Of a DNA stretch of 64,000 nt, positions 12,325 through 23,479 are shown in pieces. Origin of the DNA: Rhytidiadelphus loreus (Eukaryota > Streptophyta > Bryopsida > Hypnales > Hylocomiaceae); NCBI GenBank assembly GCA_947034895.1, contig OX344763.1, forward strand, positions 71,629,093 through 71,693,092, written 5' to 3'. The notes under the pieces are model-generated. The model was not told where the DNA came from and ran no database searches. It saw only the letters and a list, made by a program, of their open reading frames with translations. Positions within the stretch are counted from its first letter, which is position 1, and each line of letters begins with the position of its first letter. The translations under genes were made by a program, and so were the position numbers.

Positions 12325-13605
12325 CCGAGGAAGTGGAACAAAAGCCAGAACCGTTGTCATTGAATCACCTTTCAAAGTGAAACTTGTACGTCGCCGAGAA
12401 GTTGAAATGCAGTAGGGTCTGAGCACCGAAATCCCTCTCCATTATCATCTGTAGTTGCAAGAAGTCATTTCTTAGTGGCATCGGAGACGCAATGTAGTCA
12501 TTTCTACAACTACTTCTGCAGTCAGCAGTAGTATCCCCTTTTGTGAACTTCCGATGTGTTTGCTGCAAGTGCAATTACTACAATGTTTGAATGGCATCTG
12601 TTGTTGTGATATAGGCCTGTCATAATGGCATGCAAGAAGTGGTGATTGATCAGTCATTAGTAATCTCCAATTGAAATCCATCTACTGTTGTTACACCAAA
12701 AAAATTTGTTTGTGTGCTACAAAATCATTAATTGAACACTTCCCTCATATGCCATTTTTTTTAAGCTTAATGAAAAATAAACGAAGATTAAAATTCATGT
12801 TGAACATGAGGACAAATTTGAAAAACATGTAACTAAAAGAAGGATCCCAAAGAAAAATAGATGAAGCAAGATTTCAGGAAAAAAAAAATGAAGTGAAAGA
12901 AAAAAGTTGTCAATTCATGAAAAAAATGAGGAAGACAAGGATAAAAAAAGACCTAATACCTTTAAATGCAAAAGGTACCAAGACATTATGACACAACCCT
13001 AAACAAACAGAATCTCATTTTCATAGTCTCATGGACAAGACCAGAAAGAAAGCTACATTTAGAAAAAATAAGATTTACAAAACTCAAGAGAACGAGGTAA
13101 TTAATTAATGCACATCCCAACCCAAAGTGCAAACTGTAAGAAGAGTTTTGCAGTTAGCAAAGCCACCATAAATGTTATAAATCCGAAACTGAAGATTCCC
13201 TTTGTCCTGTCATTTTTTTTTTACTTCTGGAAGTAAAAGATGAACCCAACGACACGTCAGCAGTGGCTCACCCTGTTCTTTCGATATGAGTTCCAACATG
13301 GATCCTCTGAGTCATTTGTTAGTCCCCTCTAAGTCAATTGCAGTTGCAATTCAGTTTCGTGCACGACTCTTCTGCGACAGGGGTCTCCACGTTAGACTTC
13401 ACTGTATCGGCAGACGAATAATAGTAACAGCAATAACGAAAAACAATGGATGGATTCTGCCCACCGTTAAGTCTTCGTCCTCAAGTCGCTATGGTGACTA
13501 CAAAATGACTTTTGCGTCCTTGACCTCGTAGCGATGGTGCAATTAGGGAGCAGTAGTCACTTTGTAGTCGTATTTTACATGAAGTCATTCTTTCACAATC
13601 GCATT
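12325..13605. other. right non-coding region of CACTA element 2
   Basis: AT-rich DNA without genes between the transposase remnant and the right terminus. AGTCATT-type words occur near 12462, 12495, 12651, 13312 and 13583, with GTAGTCACTTTGTAGTCG close to the end at about 13553. The 12700-13090 part is strongly A-rich. Confidence 0.45.
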
Positions 13606-13626
13606 AAGGCCCATTTTCTTGTAGTG
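13606..13626. repeat. right terminal repeat of CACTA element 2
   Basis: The sequence ends ggcccattttcttgtagtg. Its reverse complement starts CACTACAAGAAAA, matching the conserved CACTA terminus. It closely resembles the terminus of element 1 at 4226-4243 in the outer 12 bases, differing at one position. Confidence 0.75.
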
Positions 13627-13649
13627 AAAGAGATCAATACCTATACTTT

Positions 13650-14570
13650 TCTTCCTATTTAATATTTTTTTTCTTCCTATGCGGGTCCTTCAAATATAGC
13701 CATTCATGCAGTTCTTCTAATTTCAATTCCCTTTGATTAAGAAAATAAATTACGTTTATACTAAAAGGTCATGGATTTCACATTCAAAAATACTTTAGAA
13801 CTTCAACGTATTTTTTTTTCTTCCTATTCAATATATTCCGGGTGAATTGGAATTGGGATTGAGTGGGTCCTTCAAATATAGCCATGTTTTTTTAAATTTC
13901 AATTCCCTTGGATTAGTAAAATAAATTGCGTCTAATATACTACATCCCTTCCCTATACTAGACGCAAAGTAAACCTTTGGACCATAGACCTCCCCCATGA
14001 TCCCTATACTAACCCCTTAATGCGACAATCATTAATCAATTTTTCACAGATTTTTGCGTGTATCTTTGTATAGTAATAACACTAACCAAAATTTAATGAA
14101 TCCAAAAAAAGTTGCAATTCTTCCTAAACTCACGAATCCAAAAAAATAGGCTATTGGTGGTCACTTGGAATGACCTTGTACGTGAAATCAAATATTCGGG
14201 CAAGGACCGTGTCCTATACTTTAATGTCCAAAAAAATATAAAGTCATGAAATTCACGTAAAAAAAAATGGGGAAACACGTGGTGCAAGTTGCAATTCTTC
14301 CTAAACTTTACGTAATGATACCATGGTGAATTTGTTTAGCAAGTTCCAATTATTCATGAAATGAAGAAGTCAAAAATATGCAATTGGAGATCACATTCAA
14401 TGACCTTGTACGTGAAATTAAGGAAATGGGGGTAAGAACCTTGTCTTGCACTTTAATTTCCAAAAAAATGTAATCTCATGAAAATCATGTAAAAGAAATA
14501 AATTCGGAAACATGTAAATTATGTAAGTTGTAATTATACATGAACTCCAAAAAAATGGCAATGGAAATGC
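13650..14570. repeat. degenerate tandem repeats, AT-rich
   Basis: Two kinds of repeat are visible. A ~110-bp segment at 13650-13757 (GGGTCCTTCAAATATAGCCA, then TTTCAATTCCC) recurs at 13821-13932. At 14100-14560 a second unit repeats two to three times with a spacing of roughly 180-240 bp; its landmarks are TGACCTTGTACGTGAAAT at about 14171 and 14400 and GTTGCAATTCTTCCTAAAC at about 14111 and 14290. There is no coding potential. Confidence 0.55.
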
Positions 14571-15029
14571 TGCATTCTTTCAAAATAATTAGTCACCATA
14601 AATAGTCATTCACTCTCATAATTGTCATTCATGATAGTACTAGTAGGTATTGAAAGTATGCCAATCATGCAGTACAATGATTTGTGACGTAGGATTGGCA
14701 TACTTGAGAGTGTTCTGCTCATTTATTTTGAAGTTGTCTCTAAGTTTTCAAAACTTTTATGTTCTTTTAAATTTCGACTCTCTTTTAATCTTTCCTCATG
14801 AAATTTGACATAACAACCATTTACAATACTAACAGTTTCTGGAGTGTATTGATTTTGGAGTATATAATGTATAAAAATAAGTAGCTTTAGTTGAATTGAA
14901 TGTAACTAATCATGATTCTTTTTTAAATGAATTTATAACTTCAAGATTTACAATCCTAAACCTTAAAATAAATGAGTTTAATATTTTGGAATTAAATGTA
15001 CATTAGGAATTATTTTGAAAAAAAATTCA

Positions 15030-15655
15030 TACTACTTGTAGGGATTCATGTACGACAACTAAAACAATTCTTTTTTATTGAGCCATATGCTATAGTTATT
15101 AAATACTGAAGCCCAAAAGCCATGGACTAAATTTTGGAAAATGGAATAAAAAAGAATGTACAAGTTCAAAATTAGTTCAACATTTAGAATTCATGAAAAT
15201 AATAAGTATATGGTACTTTTATGCATTTTGGTACGCAAATGAACTTCTCTTTAAATGGACCATGTGCTGTACTTAATAAACACTAAAGCCCACAAGTCAT
15301 GGGATAAATTTAAAAAAATAGAATCTCAAAATATGTACAAGTTCAATATTAGTTCAACATTTAGAATTCATGAAAATAATAAATATATGGTTCTTTTATG
15401 CATTTTGGTACGCAAGTGAACTTTTCTGTAAATGGTCCATGTGCTACAAATACTAAAGCCCAAAAGGTATAGGATAAATACCACAAATATAATCTAAGAA
15501 ATATGTACAAGTTCAAACTTAGATGAACATTCAAAATTCAATCATGAAAAAATAGAATTTACAGTACTTTTATGCATTTTTATACGCAAAGCAATTTTTA
15601 TTTTAATGAGCCATATGTTGTACAGACTTTAGAAGCCCTAAAGCCATGGGCTATA
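15030..15655. repeat. ~177-bp tandem satellite, array A
   Basis: GTACAAGTTC starts successive units at 15158, 15335 and 15505, giving periods of 177 and 170 bp, with a partial unit before the first. Each unit continues with a TTAGTTCAACATTTAGAATTC-like stretch, then TGCATTTTGGTACGCAA and an AAAGCCCA..GGCATGG-like end. Around three and a half units are present. A related array lies at 43250-43980. A unit near 177 bp is in the size range of many plant satellites, but a centromeric role is not shown. Confidence 0.75.
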
Positions 15656-15888
15656 ACCAAAATTACCAATTTTGAATTTTTTTGTTGTTTGAAGATTTGA
15701 TAGTTGTATTTTGTAGTATCTATCGTAGTAATTGGAATTCATTAGTTCATAATCCTTTATGACTTTTCCAGTATAATGGCTTTAATGAATTATAGGTTTG
15801 AGTTGGATAGTATTGAAAGTGATGAAGAAAGACTTTGTTAATACGTTTATGTTCCTTTATGCTTTGGATACCATGAATTTGTCGGGTG

Positions 15889-16150
15889 CGGGCGCTAGCA
15901 AGCGGAAGTAGAATCTTCCAAAAAAAACCGGCTCCAGATTTTTCTCCAAAATTCCGCTGGCAAGCGGAAGCACAACCTTCAAAAATAACCGGGCTTCGGA
16001 GTTCTATGGGAAAGGCGCTGGCAAGCGGAAGCAGTTAGTCGGAAGGAAACCCGGCTCTCCATTTTTCTCGGAAAGGCTCTTGAAAGCGAAAGAAGATTCT
16101 TCCAAGAAAATCCGGCTCCACTTTTCTGTCAAGTGGAAGAGAAGACTTCC
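15889..16150. repeat. ~60-bp GC-richer tandem array
   Basis: About five degenerate units of 55-65 bp start at roughly 15889, 15955, 16013, 16073 and 16126. The core is GGCGCTGGCAAGCGGAAG followed by TTCC(A)n and ACCGGCTCC. The array is much richer in GC than the surrounding DNA and ends about 0.5 kb before the hairpin array at 16676. Its role is unknown. Confidence 0.7.
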
Positions 16151-16675
16151 ACGAAATCACGGCTTGCAATTCAAAATTCTGAATTATTGTTGGCGCCTTC
16201 TTTCTCTCGCCAAAAGCTCTCTCATTCGCTTGGACAAGCAACTTCGCAATTTGTATTGTCATTTTGCAATCTCCGTTGATGCTTTGCCCGCGCTCATTGA
16301 TGTTTCCATTGTAGAGAGTTCTAGGACGCCATTGTTGATGTTTTGGAGGAAAACGTCCTTTCTGGAGGCGTGTTGTGCTTGTAAGTGAGAGATTTACCAA
16401 ACCTACTGCGTATAGTGTACTTCGTATTTCTCTGATTCCGATGTGGAGTTCTGTCATTCATAGTGTATTCATGCTTATAATGCAAGCCTTGCAATACGTA
16501 TTATCAGTATAGAAGATGCATGTTTCTCTATAACATATCTTCTGTGTATCCAGAAATGTGTTTTCATTTCGATTGGCGTACTGTGTATTCTTGATGACAT
16601 TGTTCTGTACGTGTGAATAGGTTCCCGAAATTGTAGCCGAAAAACACGGACGTACTGGATGATTAGGAAACGCCT
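16151..16675. other. spacer between tandem arrays, no gene seen
   Basis: Mixed-composition DNA. Opposing open frames at 16080-16388 and 16457-16035 overlap the tandem array and show no domains. Nothing here can be supported as a gene. Confidence 0.4.
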
Positions 16676-17603
16676 GTGCAATTCAGGTCGTAGCAACCTA
16701 AATTGCACAAGTATTTGTAGGATTGTAGCAATCACATATTATATCATTGAATTGAATGTAAAAGATAGTTATATTTTCGTGTGAATCGTGCAGATCAGGT
16801 TGTAACGACCTGATCTGCACCACCCTTTTATTCAACAATTTGGTCCACATCCTATGAGGTCGTCGACCTTCTTCGCTTGTCTATCCAAGATCATTGGTGG
16901 TCATGGTGTGCAGATCAGGTTGCAACGACTTGAACTGCACAGCCTTATAATGAATAATTGTAAATGAGCAGAGATGGTCAGGTCTTGCTCAATAAGCAAG
17001 TCACAACGAATGACATGAACTGTAGAAGACCAGAAATTTATCTTCCTTGTTCGTGTACGAAGTAGCCGACCTAAATAAAAAAAATCCCATAATATATCCA
17101 CTGCAAAATTAAAAATTGACTGTGCAGTTCAGGTCGTAGCGACCTGAACTGAAAATGTCTAAGAGGCAATGTTGCCACCAATTAATTCATGATTAAAGTG
17201 TATAATGGAAAATTCTTTATTATTCCTAGGTTGATCGTGAACATGAGGTCGTATCTAACTGAAATATAACACCATGTAGTCATGAATGTATAATAAATGA
17301 GATGTTCTCTTTGACCTTCCCCGTCGTACTGCCTCGGATGATAAATGGTCTTGGTGTGCACTTCAAGTTGCCACGACCTGAACTGCACAACCTTGTAATA
17401 CATAATTGATAACTACTTGAGAAGTCTATTTGAATATGCATAAGAAGAGCAAGAAGCAATGACATGAACTGTAAAATTTCTGGAATATCTCTTCCTTGTT
17501 GACCTTCGTTGAAACCAACCTCCATTAATATTCCAGCGACATATATTTATCGCATAATGCATAATCAACTGCGCAATTCAGGTCATAGCGACCTAATTTA
17601 GAT
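16676..17603. repeat. array of six 33-bp DNA hairpins in ~448-bp units
   Basis: Near-palindromic 33-bp elements occur at 16676-16708, 16788-16820, 16908-16940, 17122-17152, 17356-17388 and 17571-17603. The best copy (16788) has perfect 13-bp arms, GTGCAGATCAGGT and ACCTGATCTGCAC, around a 7-bp centre. Others vary as GTGCAGTTC or GTGCAATTC but keep AGGT..ACCT symmetry, with matching changes in both arms in several copies. Spacing shows a higher-order unit: 16676 to 17122 to 17571 and 16908 to 17356 are 446-449 bp apart, and flanking DNA (CTTCCTTGTT, ATGACATGAACTGTA) repeats with the same period. The array ends 177 bp before the DUF7869-type gene. Confidence 0.85.
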
Positions 17604-17779
17604 ATGTCGTTTCAAAAATACTGTCTGATTTTGACAGGAGAAAAATATTCTTGTTTACATTATGTCCATTAGTTCCTACACACCTCAATTTATTTTATCA
17701 TTAATTTTGAAACATCTTATTAGACTCCTTCTTAGCTTCTTTACTAACTGAGTAATATCATCTTCTATTTGTAGTTATC

Positions 17780-20617
17780 ATGGATTCCGATTTGTTAGCA
17801 GTCGACAATATGGACTTCATTGATGACGAATACCAAATTCCCGAAGAAGTGAATGTCGACATTCCAGTGTGTGAAGGACTTCCGCGTTGTCTCTGGAACA
17901 CAAAGTATGTCACTCTATACAACAATGAAGGCATCCTTGTTGGGGATGGTACTTGCCATAGTGTGGATTCTGACCTTGTGCTTGGTAGCAACGGACCTCT
18001 CGAAGACACTCATGTAGCTGTCTTTGTTTCCAAGACACATTCGGAACTGGATATCTCCCAAGAGCGGGTGTACTCCTTAGTGCTTGGCCTATAAATCTTG
18101 TCCATTGCCATGGGGCAAGCTTGCATGACCATAAGGCCCGTGATAATTTCAACCGTTTGCAAGCAACTCTCTTGAATCCGCCATTTTCAACATCTACTAG
18201 ACCTTACACAAGTACCATAAGAAATCCTCCTCGCAAGACTGCCATCAAATCAAATGACTTACTCATTCAAGACTCTATCAACTTGGTGTCCAATAAAGTC
18301 TGTTGCAGCCAAAATTGTGTTCAACCGTTTCCAAGGGACAAGATTCAAGCCTTCCGGGAACGAATGTATCGGAATTCGACGTTCAAGCACAGAGCCTTCA
18401 TGAAAATTGAAGTACATAGACAAGTTCATCGAGACTCTCGTGGCAGAAGGATGGTGATGATTGAAGAAATACCTGTGTGCATGCAAGCATGGATGCATAT
18501 TTCTGGGGTCCCAGAGGCCACATTCTATCGCTACCAAACATACATGAAGGACGGTCGGGAGGCATCAGCGCATGGCAATATGGGATTGGTGAAGCCTAGG
18601 AAACACAATCAACAAGCTACTGCTACTTTGAAATGCATCCTTGACAAGGAAGCAGATCACATGCCACACCGTACACGTACTCTAAAGCCAGGAGAAAAAG
18701 TCGTGTCTAGGATTCTACCAGCTACATTCCAATGGAAGGGTCAGATGAAAGCAATCAATGAAACTAATGCCGCTTTCGGATTGAAGGAGGTCTCAATTTC
18801 AAGCTTGAACAAGATTCGATCTTCCAGGTTCTTAGAGTACGAAGTGAAGAAGCCAGGAGACAATTTTGCTCGATGCGCTACTTGTGACAAATTGAAAGAG
18901 CTTAGGAAGGGTGCTCTTGCTGGATCTCAAACTGCTATGAAGTGGTCCATTAGGTTGGACAAGCATCTTGTTGTTGCTTGTGCTTACAAGGAGTTGTACT
19001 ACGCTAATCGCTACCAATCGCATAATTTTCCGCATGAGTGCCTTACAATCATGCACGACAAGATGGATCATGCCAAAACTGCTTTCATGGTCTTCTCCCA
19101 CAAAAGTAAAGACCTTGATGGCCTCATGAAGTTGCCTTTGTCTTTCACTGGCATGATTGCACATGGTCATGCTGATGTCCGTTATGCTCATTACGGATTG
19201 GACCTCTTTCCCCATGATTCAAACTATACCATAGGTTCTATGGCAAAGCTGTTGCGGGATCTTGAATTGCCACCAAAGTCGTCTTCTCGACAATTGTTTG
19301 TAGAATCGAACTCGACAAATTTATTTGTTGCGGTGCTGAAGGGTGCAGAGATGTGCAACTCATCTCTAACCCCCACCACCAGATAAGTTGGTTCCAGCGA
19401 CACCTTTGCCACCTATTCTCAATGTGCAAATGGACAATGCTACTGGAGACAACAAAAACAGATATGTTTTCTGTTTTTGGTCTCTACTTGTTGCAAACAA
19501 GATCTTCCGTGAGGTGTATGTGAACTTCATGATTGTGGGTCATACACACGACAACATTGATGCGTTGTTTGGAAGATGGAGCATGCTATTGAAGAAGGAG
19601 AACTTTCCAACAATCCCGATGTTGATGAAGTCATTCATGAACGTGGAGTCCATTCCTACTATCCTTCACCTCATAGAAGAAGTGCCCAATTTCAAAGGAC
19701 TCATTGAAGGTGCATTTCTAGACGGTGATGAGACACTTGTTGGACACACAAAACCACAACAAGTAAAGTTCTACCTAGATTCAACAGGATGTCCGGTCAT
19801 GAAGTACAAATTGTTGTGCACTGATGTGGATTGGTTAGGGGAAGATGATAGAGGTATTAAGTTGTGGAAAGAAGATTCCAAGGGGTGTAGTTTGTGACCC
19901 CGTAGAGAGCCGTTGCCAATTTTGCTGAAGGAAATGAGAGGAGTGGATGACATTTTGAAAGGTATATCTGGCTTTGTAAAGTATTGGGAGAAGTTGTGTA
20001 ATGCAGACGTTATTGGAGAATATCGAAGACGCTATGAGCATTTGGTACACTACTGGCATGATGTGAAGGTGGCGTTGTAAGAACCATTACCTGCTTCTAC
20101 TAATTTAAAGGACAGTTTCTGGCCAACTACTCGAATTCAAGCAACTCTAAAGGATCAGTTACAAGATGATGGCGAAGATCGTGAAGAGTTTGGAGAAGAT
20201 GAGGCCTATGTCGGGCCTTTGCGTGGACGCCCACAACCATCTTTTAGAGTGGGTCGGGATCTCTATGAAGGCTATTTTGTTGCAATCCGACCCGCAAATG
20301 GTGACAATCGACCAGTTTGGATTGCAAGGGCATTGTCTAATCCCAACTGTAATCCTGAGAAGCCGAATTGCGTGCTCATTCAATACTTTTGTCCAACATC
20401 AAGGAATCAAGATGTTCGTGACTTCTATACAAGATGGGATAGTGAAAGAGGTCTACGTTGGAAGGTTGATGAAACCGAACCACGGCTATGGAAGGAAACA
20501 AATGCTTTGATGACAGCATGGAAGTCCCACAACAGAAGAGGTACTCGTGAATGCAGGATCAAGATTCCTACAGCTCAAATTGAAGTGATCAACCAAAGTT
20601 TGGCTTCATATACTTGA
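17780..20617 (+). pseudogene. DUF7869-type gene, decayed
   Basis: The start ATG at 17780 follows a possible acceptor (TTTGTAG). The protein has an N-terminal segment with an acidic start, then a long middle section (MHISGVPEATFYRYQTYMK; HDKMDHAKTAFMVFSH), then the DUF7869-like core (LNVQMDNATGDNKNRYVFC; FMIVGHTHDNIDALFGRWS), and a C-terminal module (YEGYFVAIRPANGDNRPVWI; LIQYFCPTSRNQD). Asp residues in HDKMD, QMDN and THDNID are spaced like an RNase H-fold D-D-D/E triad; a transposase-like role is inference. Frame breaks lie near 18087 (one base lost) and 19368-19385 (C-rich tract). In-frame stops are TGA 19895-19897 (from CGA) and TAA 20078-20080 (from CAA). The frame is otherwise well preserved over 2.8 kb without introns, so the copy is fairly young. 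Confidence 0.75.
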
Positions 20618-20879
20618 TTTTGAGGAATATTATCCTCAAATTAGTTATAATATGTTAAGTTCTTACATTGGATATTAATTATTTTTTAATATATAAATTT
20701 ATGTAAATATACTTACTATTACATGCTTGCACGTACTCTTTTTTGGATATTTTATGTTATTTTACTTGCTTAATATCAATCTAAAGTCAATTTAAAATGT
20801 AATTTGATTGAAGAAAAGGGTAGTGGGTATAACCACTCTTTATTATGTTAACGTATTAAGCACTTGTCACAAGTTTGGA

Positions 20880-21055
20880 TAGGGGGCCAGTTGGTTGTTA
20901 CAACTTTCCTGCCTGCAAAATTCACATAGCAGTACCAAGTCATGTATCTCTTCCAATCGCTCATATGAATTCAACGGGAATCGAACTCAGACCGCTTGAA
21001 GGAGATGAATAGCTTCTTACAACCAACTGTTCAACGCATGACTTGGTGATCAACA
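20880..21055 (-). mobile_element. tRNA-derived SINE-like sequence
   Basis: On the minus strand GAGTTCGATTCCC (20976-20988) matches the polymerase III B box and tRNA T-arm. About 40 bp upstream lies GTTGAACAGTTGGTTG (21021-21035), which resembles an A box. The spacing fits a tRNA-like head. No intact cloverleaf is evident, so a functional tRNA gene is unlikely. Two overlapping inverted repeats are present: CCAGTTGGTTGT (20887) against ACAACCAACTG (21019), and ACCAAGTCATG (20934) against CATGACTTGGT (21038). Confidence 0.5.
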
Positions 21056-21372
21056 AAGGATTCAATATTCATTTATATGCCTATAAATACAGCATAACCC
21101 GAATCTAAATGTATTTGGTGACAAAACTCTCATTTTAATGGAAATTACAATGTTACAACTAACAAATGTAGTGATTCTCAACCTTAATTGTCTAGGATTA
21201 ACATTCAGATTGTAGACATGTAAATGGACAATATTATTTTGAGAGGTTCCCAACCTCTCAAAATAATGAATATAATGTTCAAATGGCCATCTCTCCTGAA
21301 GAGGAGAAGTTTTTTTTTGCATTTTTTGGGCCAATGCATGCTTTCGGCGAGGTATGTTGTAGAGCCACTACC

Positions 21373-22067
21373 ATGGCAACGAGTGAAGTGACTGGGCCTA
21401 TCCAGACATTGCTGAGGAAGCCGCGTAGCCGGGAGTTCTTCTAGATGTACCTGAAGAAGTTGTCCATGCAGAATTTGGTAAGCATTTCGGGTCTTAGTGT
21501 ATTTGCTTGTGCAGCCAATCACCTGACAGTCGATCAATATGTGAACAATCTATGCAGTTTCATTCACAATGCAATTAGTGTTCGGTTCCCGTCTTGACCA
21601 TTTTGATGGGTTTTTCCTTGTTTGCTTTATGTTATGATAATTTGTGAGAATTCATGTGGATTTGTGCGATGATTGCTGGGTCTACTCCAATCTTGAACGT
21701 GATGTTTCATTGTATATAATATATATGTGCTTATATTGTTGGACATATTGTGTGATTGCCTCAGCAAATCCCCACATGGTTCTTCTGCAAATTTCATACT
21801 GACTTCCAACAAGATTTCATGGGACTTGTCCAACTTCATTACGTCAGGAAACAATACGCATTGTGGGTCCATGTCAATATCTATTACACCAAGAAGAGAA
21901 GGACATTGTCAAATAAATTTGACGAAGGATGGAAAAGTTTATGTTTGGTCCATAGCATTCAGGTTGGCGACCGGGTCACAATTCGACGCTTGGGGGGGTG
22001 CGGTTTTGAAATCAGTGTTCTAAAAGGTCCAACGTGCAAGTTTGATAAGGGTGGTGATACCTCCTGA
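21373..22067 (+). pseudogene. B3 DNA-binding domain gene, two exons, one internal stop
   Basis: Exon 1 is 21373-21477 (ATG to AATTTG, then GTAAGC) and exon 2 is 21765-22067 (after CCTCAG, ending TGA). Together they encode about 135 residues covering a single B3-type domain. SREFF..MYLKKLSMQNL is the first strand and helix, IPTWFFCKF the IP motif, ALWVHVNIY and LSNKFDEGWKSLCLVHSI the core, and VGDRVTIRRLGGCGFEISVL the final strands. B3 domains bind DNA in plant transcription factors (ARF, LAV, RAV and REM groups); a short single-domain protein is most like REM. A TAG at 21442-21444 interrupts exon 1 and is one C-to-T from CAG. Either the gene is dead or translation starts downstream, which would remove the first B3 strand. 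Confidence 0.65.
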
Positions 22068-23169
22068 CCTCCATTGTACTTGGAGAAAATTGGAAAATTC
22101 CTCTACCTTAGTATAGAAGCCATGGTTTGGAAGTTGTGCATCTGGAACTATACTTTTTGTAAATACTAAGAGATACTTTTTATAAAATTTTGTACCTTTT
22201 GTACAATTTTGTACTTTGTTATTATTGTCCATTTGGTGTATCTGTCGTTGCAGCTCTTGAGATGGCTATTCATGTACATTAGAAGGATTTCCAAAGTAAT
22301 TTTTATTGGGTTCTTAGTCCAGTTTTTATGTTCAAGGAAGTCAAATTGACATTACAACGGAGCAACTACTCCCTGTATCATGCAGATTTTTGGTAGATCG
22401 GTGGGCCTTTCACTTGCCAAAATTTTCAGTTTGAACCCGAGGTACAATCTTTACGCGCGGCATTTTAAAATAATTGAAAAAATTTGGTGTGACACTCGGG
22501 TATTGGTACTTGATTTACCAACTGAGAGGATCCGATGACGGTGACGATCTAAATTTACGATCTTATTCTTGGAATCCTGCCTTTTCCCTTCTTTTGGTGA
22601 TCGCAAGCTGGAATGGTCTTACAGTAGCGCCATTCATTTAATGTGCACTCCAAGATTTTTGCAACATTTTCTTGCTTTATGTACCAATCTGTACACTCCA
22701 TACCATCTTATACATGGAAAAACATTGACAACTACTTATATAGTTTCACAGTTAGACGCTTTTTGAAGCCATGAATTTGAAGTGTCTACAATATTTGCAT
22801 CTTGTAAACATAAAAAATGATTGTAGACTTGCATCTGCATCATATTCGCAAATATTGGTTTCTATGTTAAAAAATAAAACTTTGGAAACTAGTGTTATTT
22901 GTTTGGAGGCTTCCATTGGCACTCTCGGGTTGTACCTGAGTGTACACTTTGTATGCAACAATCCATAACCTTCCGCCATTGTCTTGTCTAAAGATAGATT
23001 CACCATGAACTTATTTCGAATTCCGCACTATTTAAAAATAATGGGACCTTTATTCGTGGTCAAGCATCCAAAGTTTGGCATCCCATGCGCCCCGAAACAT
23101 GTTACCTGGCTGTACCAAAATACTAGCTCCTATGTTTTCCGTTCAAGATTCTCTTATTGTAAAGTAGCA
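22068..23169. other. no gene recognised
   Basis: AT-rich DNA downstream of the B3 gene. Open frames at 22569-22766, 22752-23006 and 22984-23172 lie on both strands and show no domain, bias or splice context. Confidence 0.4.
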
Positions 23170-23212
23170 TGAACCCTAAACCCTAAATATTAAACCCTAA
23201 AAAACCCTAAGA
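23170..23212. repeat. short telomere-like CCCTAAA repeats
   Basis: Five degenerate copies of the plant telomere word CCCTAAA/ACCCTAA lie in 43 bp. Arrays this short are common inside plant chromosomes, both as interstitial telomeric repeats and as telo-box promoter motifs. They do not indicate a chromosome end. Confidence 0.7.
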
Positions 23213-23479
23213 AGCCTTACACATTTTATTCTGTCTTAGTGTTGTTTTCAAGATGATATGTGCCTATGAAATGAGGCATGTTTGTTTCAAACAATGTTTT
23301 GTTGATTTTCTCTCTCTATTTTTCTCTCCATTTTTCTCTCTCTCTATATATTTTCATTTGATTGGTTCAAGGCTTAAGCCTTGTAAGAATAAACATATAT
23401 GTTTTGCATTTATTGTAAATAGTTCAAAATTCAATTCTTAGCTTCTTTTAATGTTTGAAGATTTTGATTGTAGAAATAC

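Larger units (their letters stand above)
5100..13626 (+). mobile_element. CACTA (En/Spm) transposon 2
   Basis: A decayed tnp2-type transposase gene (8323-12324) is flanked on both sides by non-coding DNA rich in the word AGTCATT or its complement. Left copies lie near 5141, 6553, 6786, 8047, 8084 and 8136; right copies near 12462, 12495, 12651, 13312 and 13583. The right terminus is 13606-13626, ending ggcccattttcttgtagtg. Its reverse complement begins CACTACAAGAAAATGGGCC, a textbook CACTA end. Bases AAA follow, the possible start of a 3-bp target duplication. I did not find the matching left CACTA end, so the left boundary given is only the first subterminal-like repeat. A hAT-like MITE is nested at 5555-6059. 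Confidence 0.6.

Noticed and set aside
23170..23212. Chromosome end or large telomeric block
   Set aside because: Only about five degenerate repeats, with unrelated DNA on both sides.
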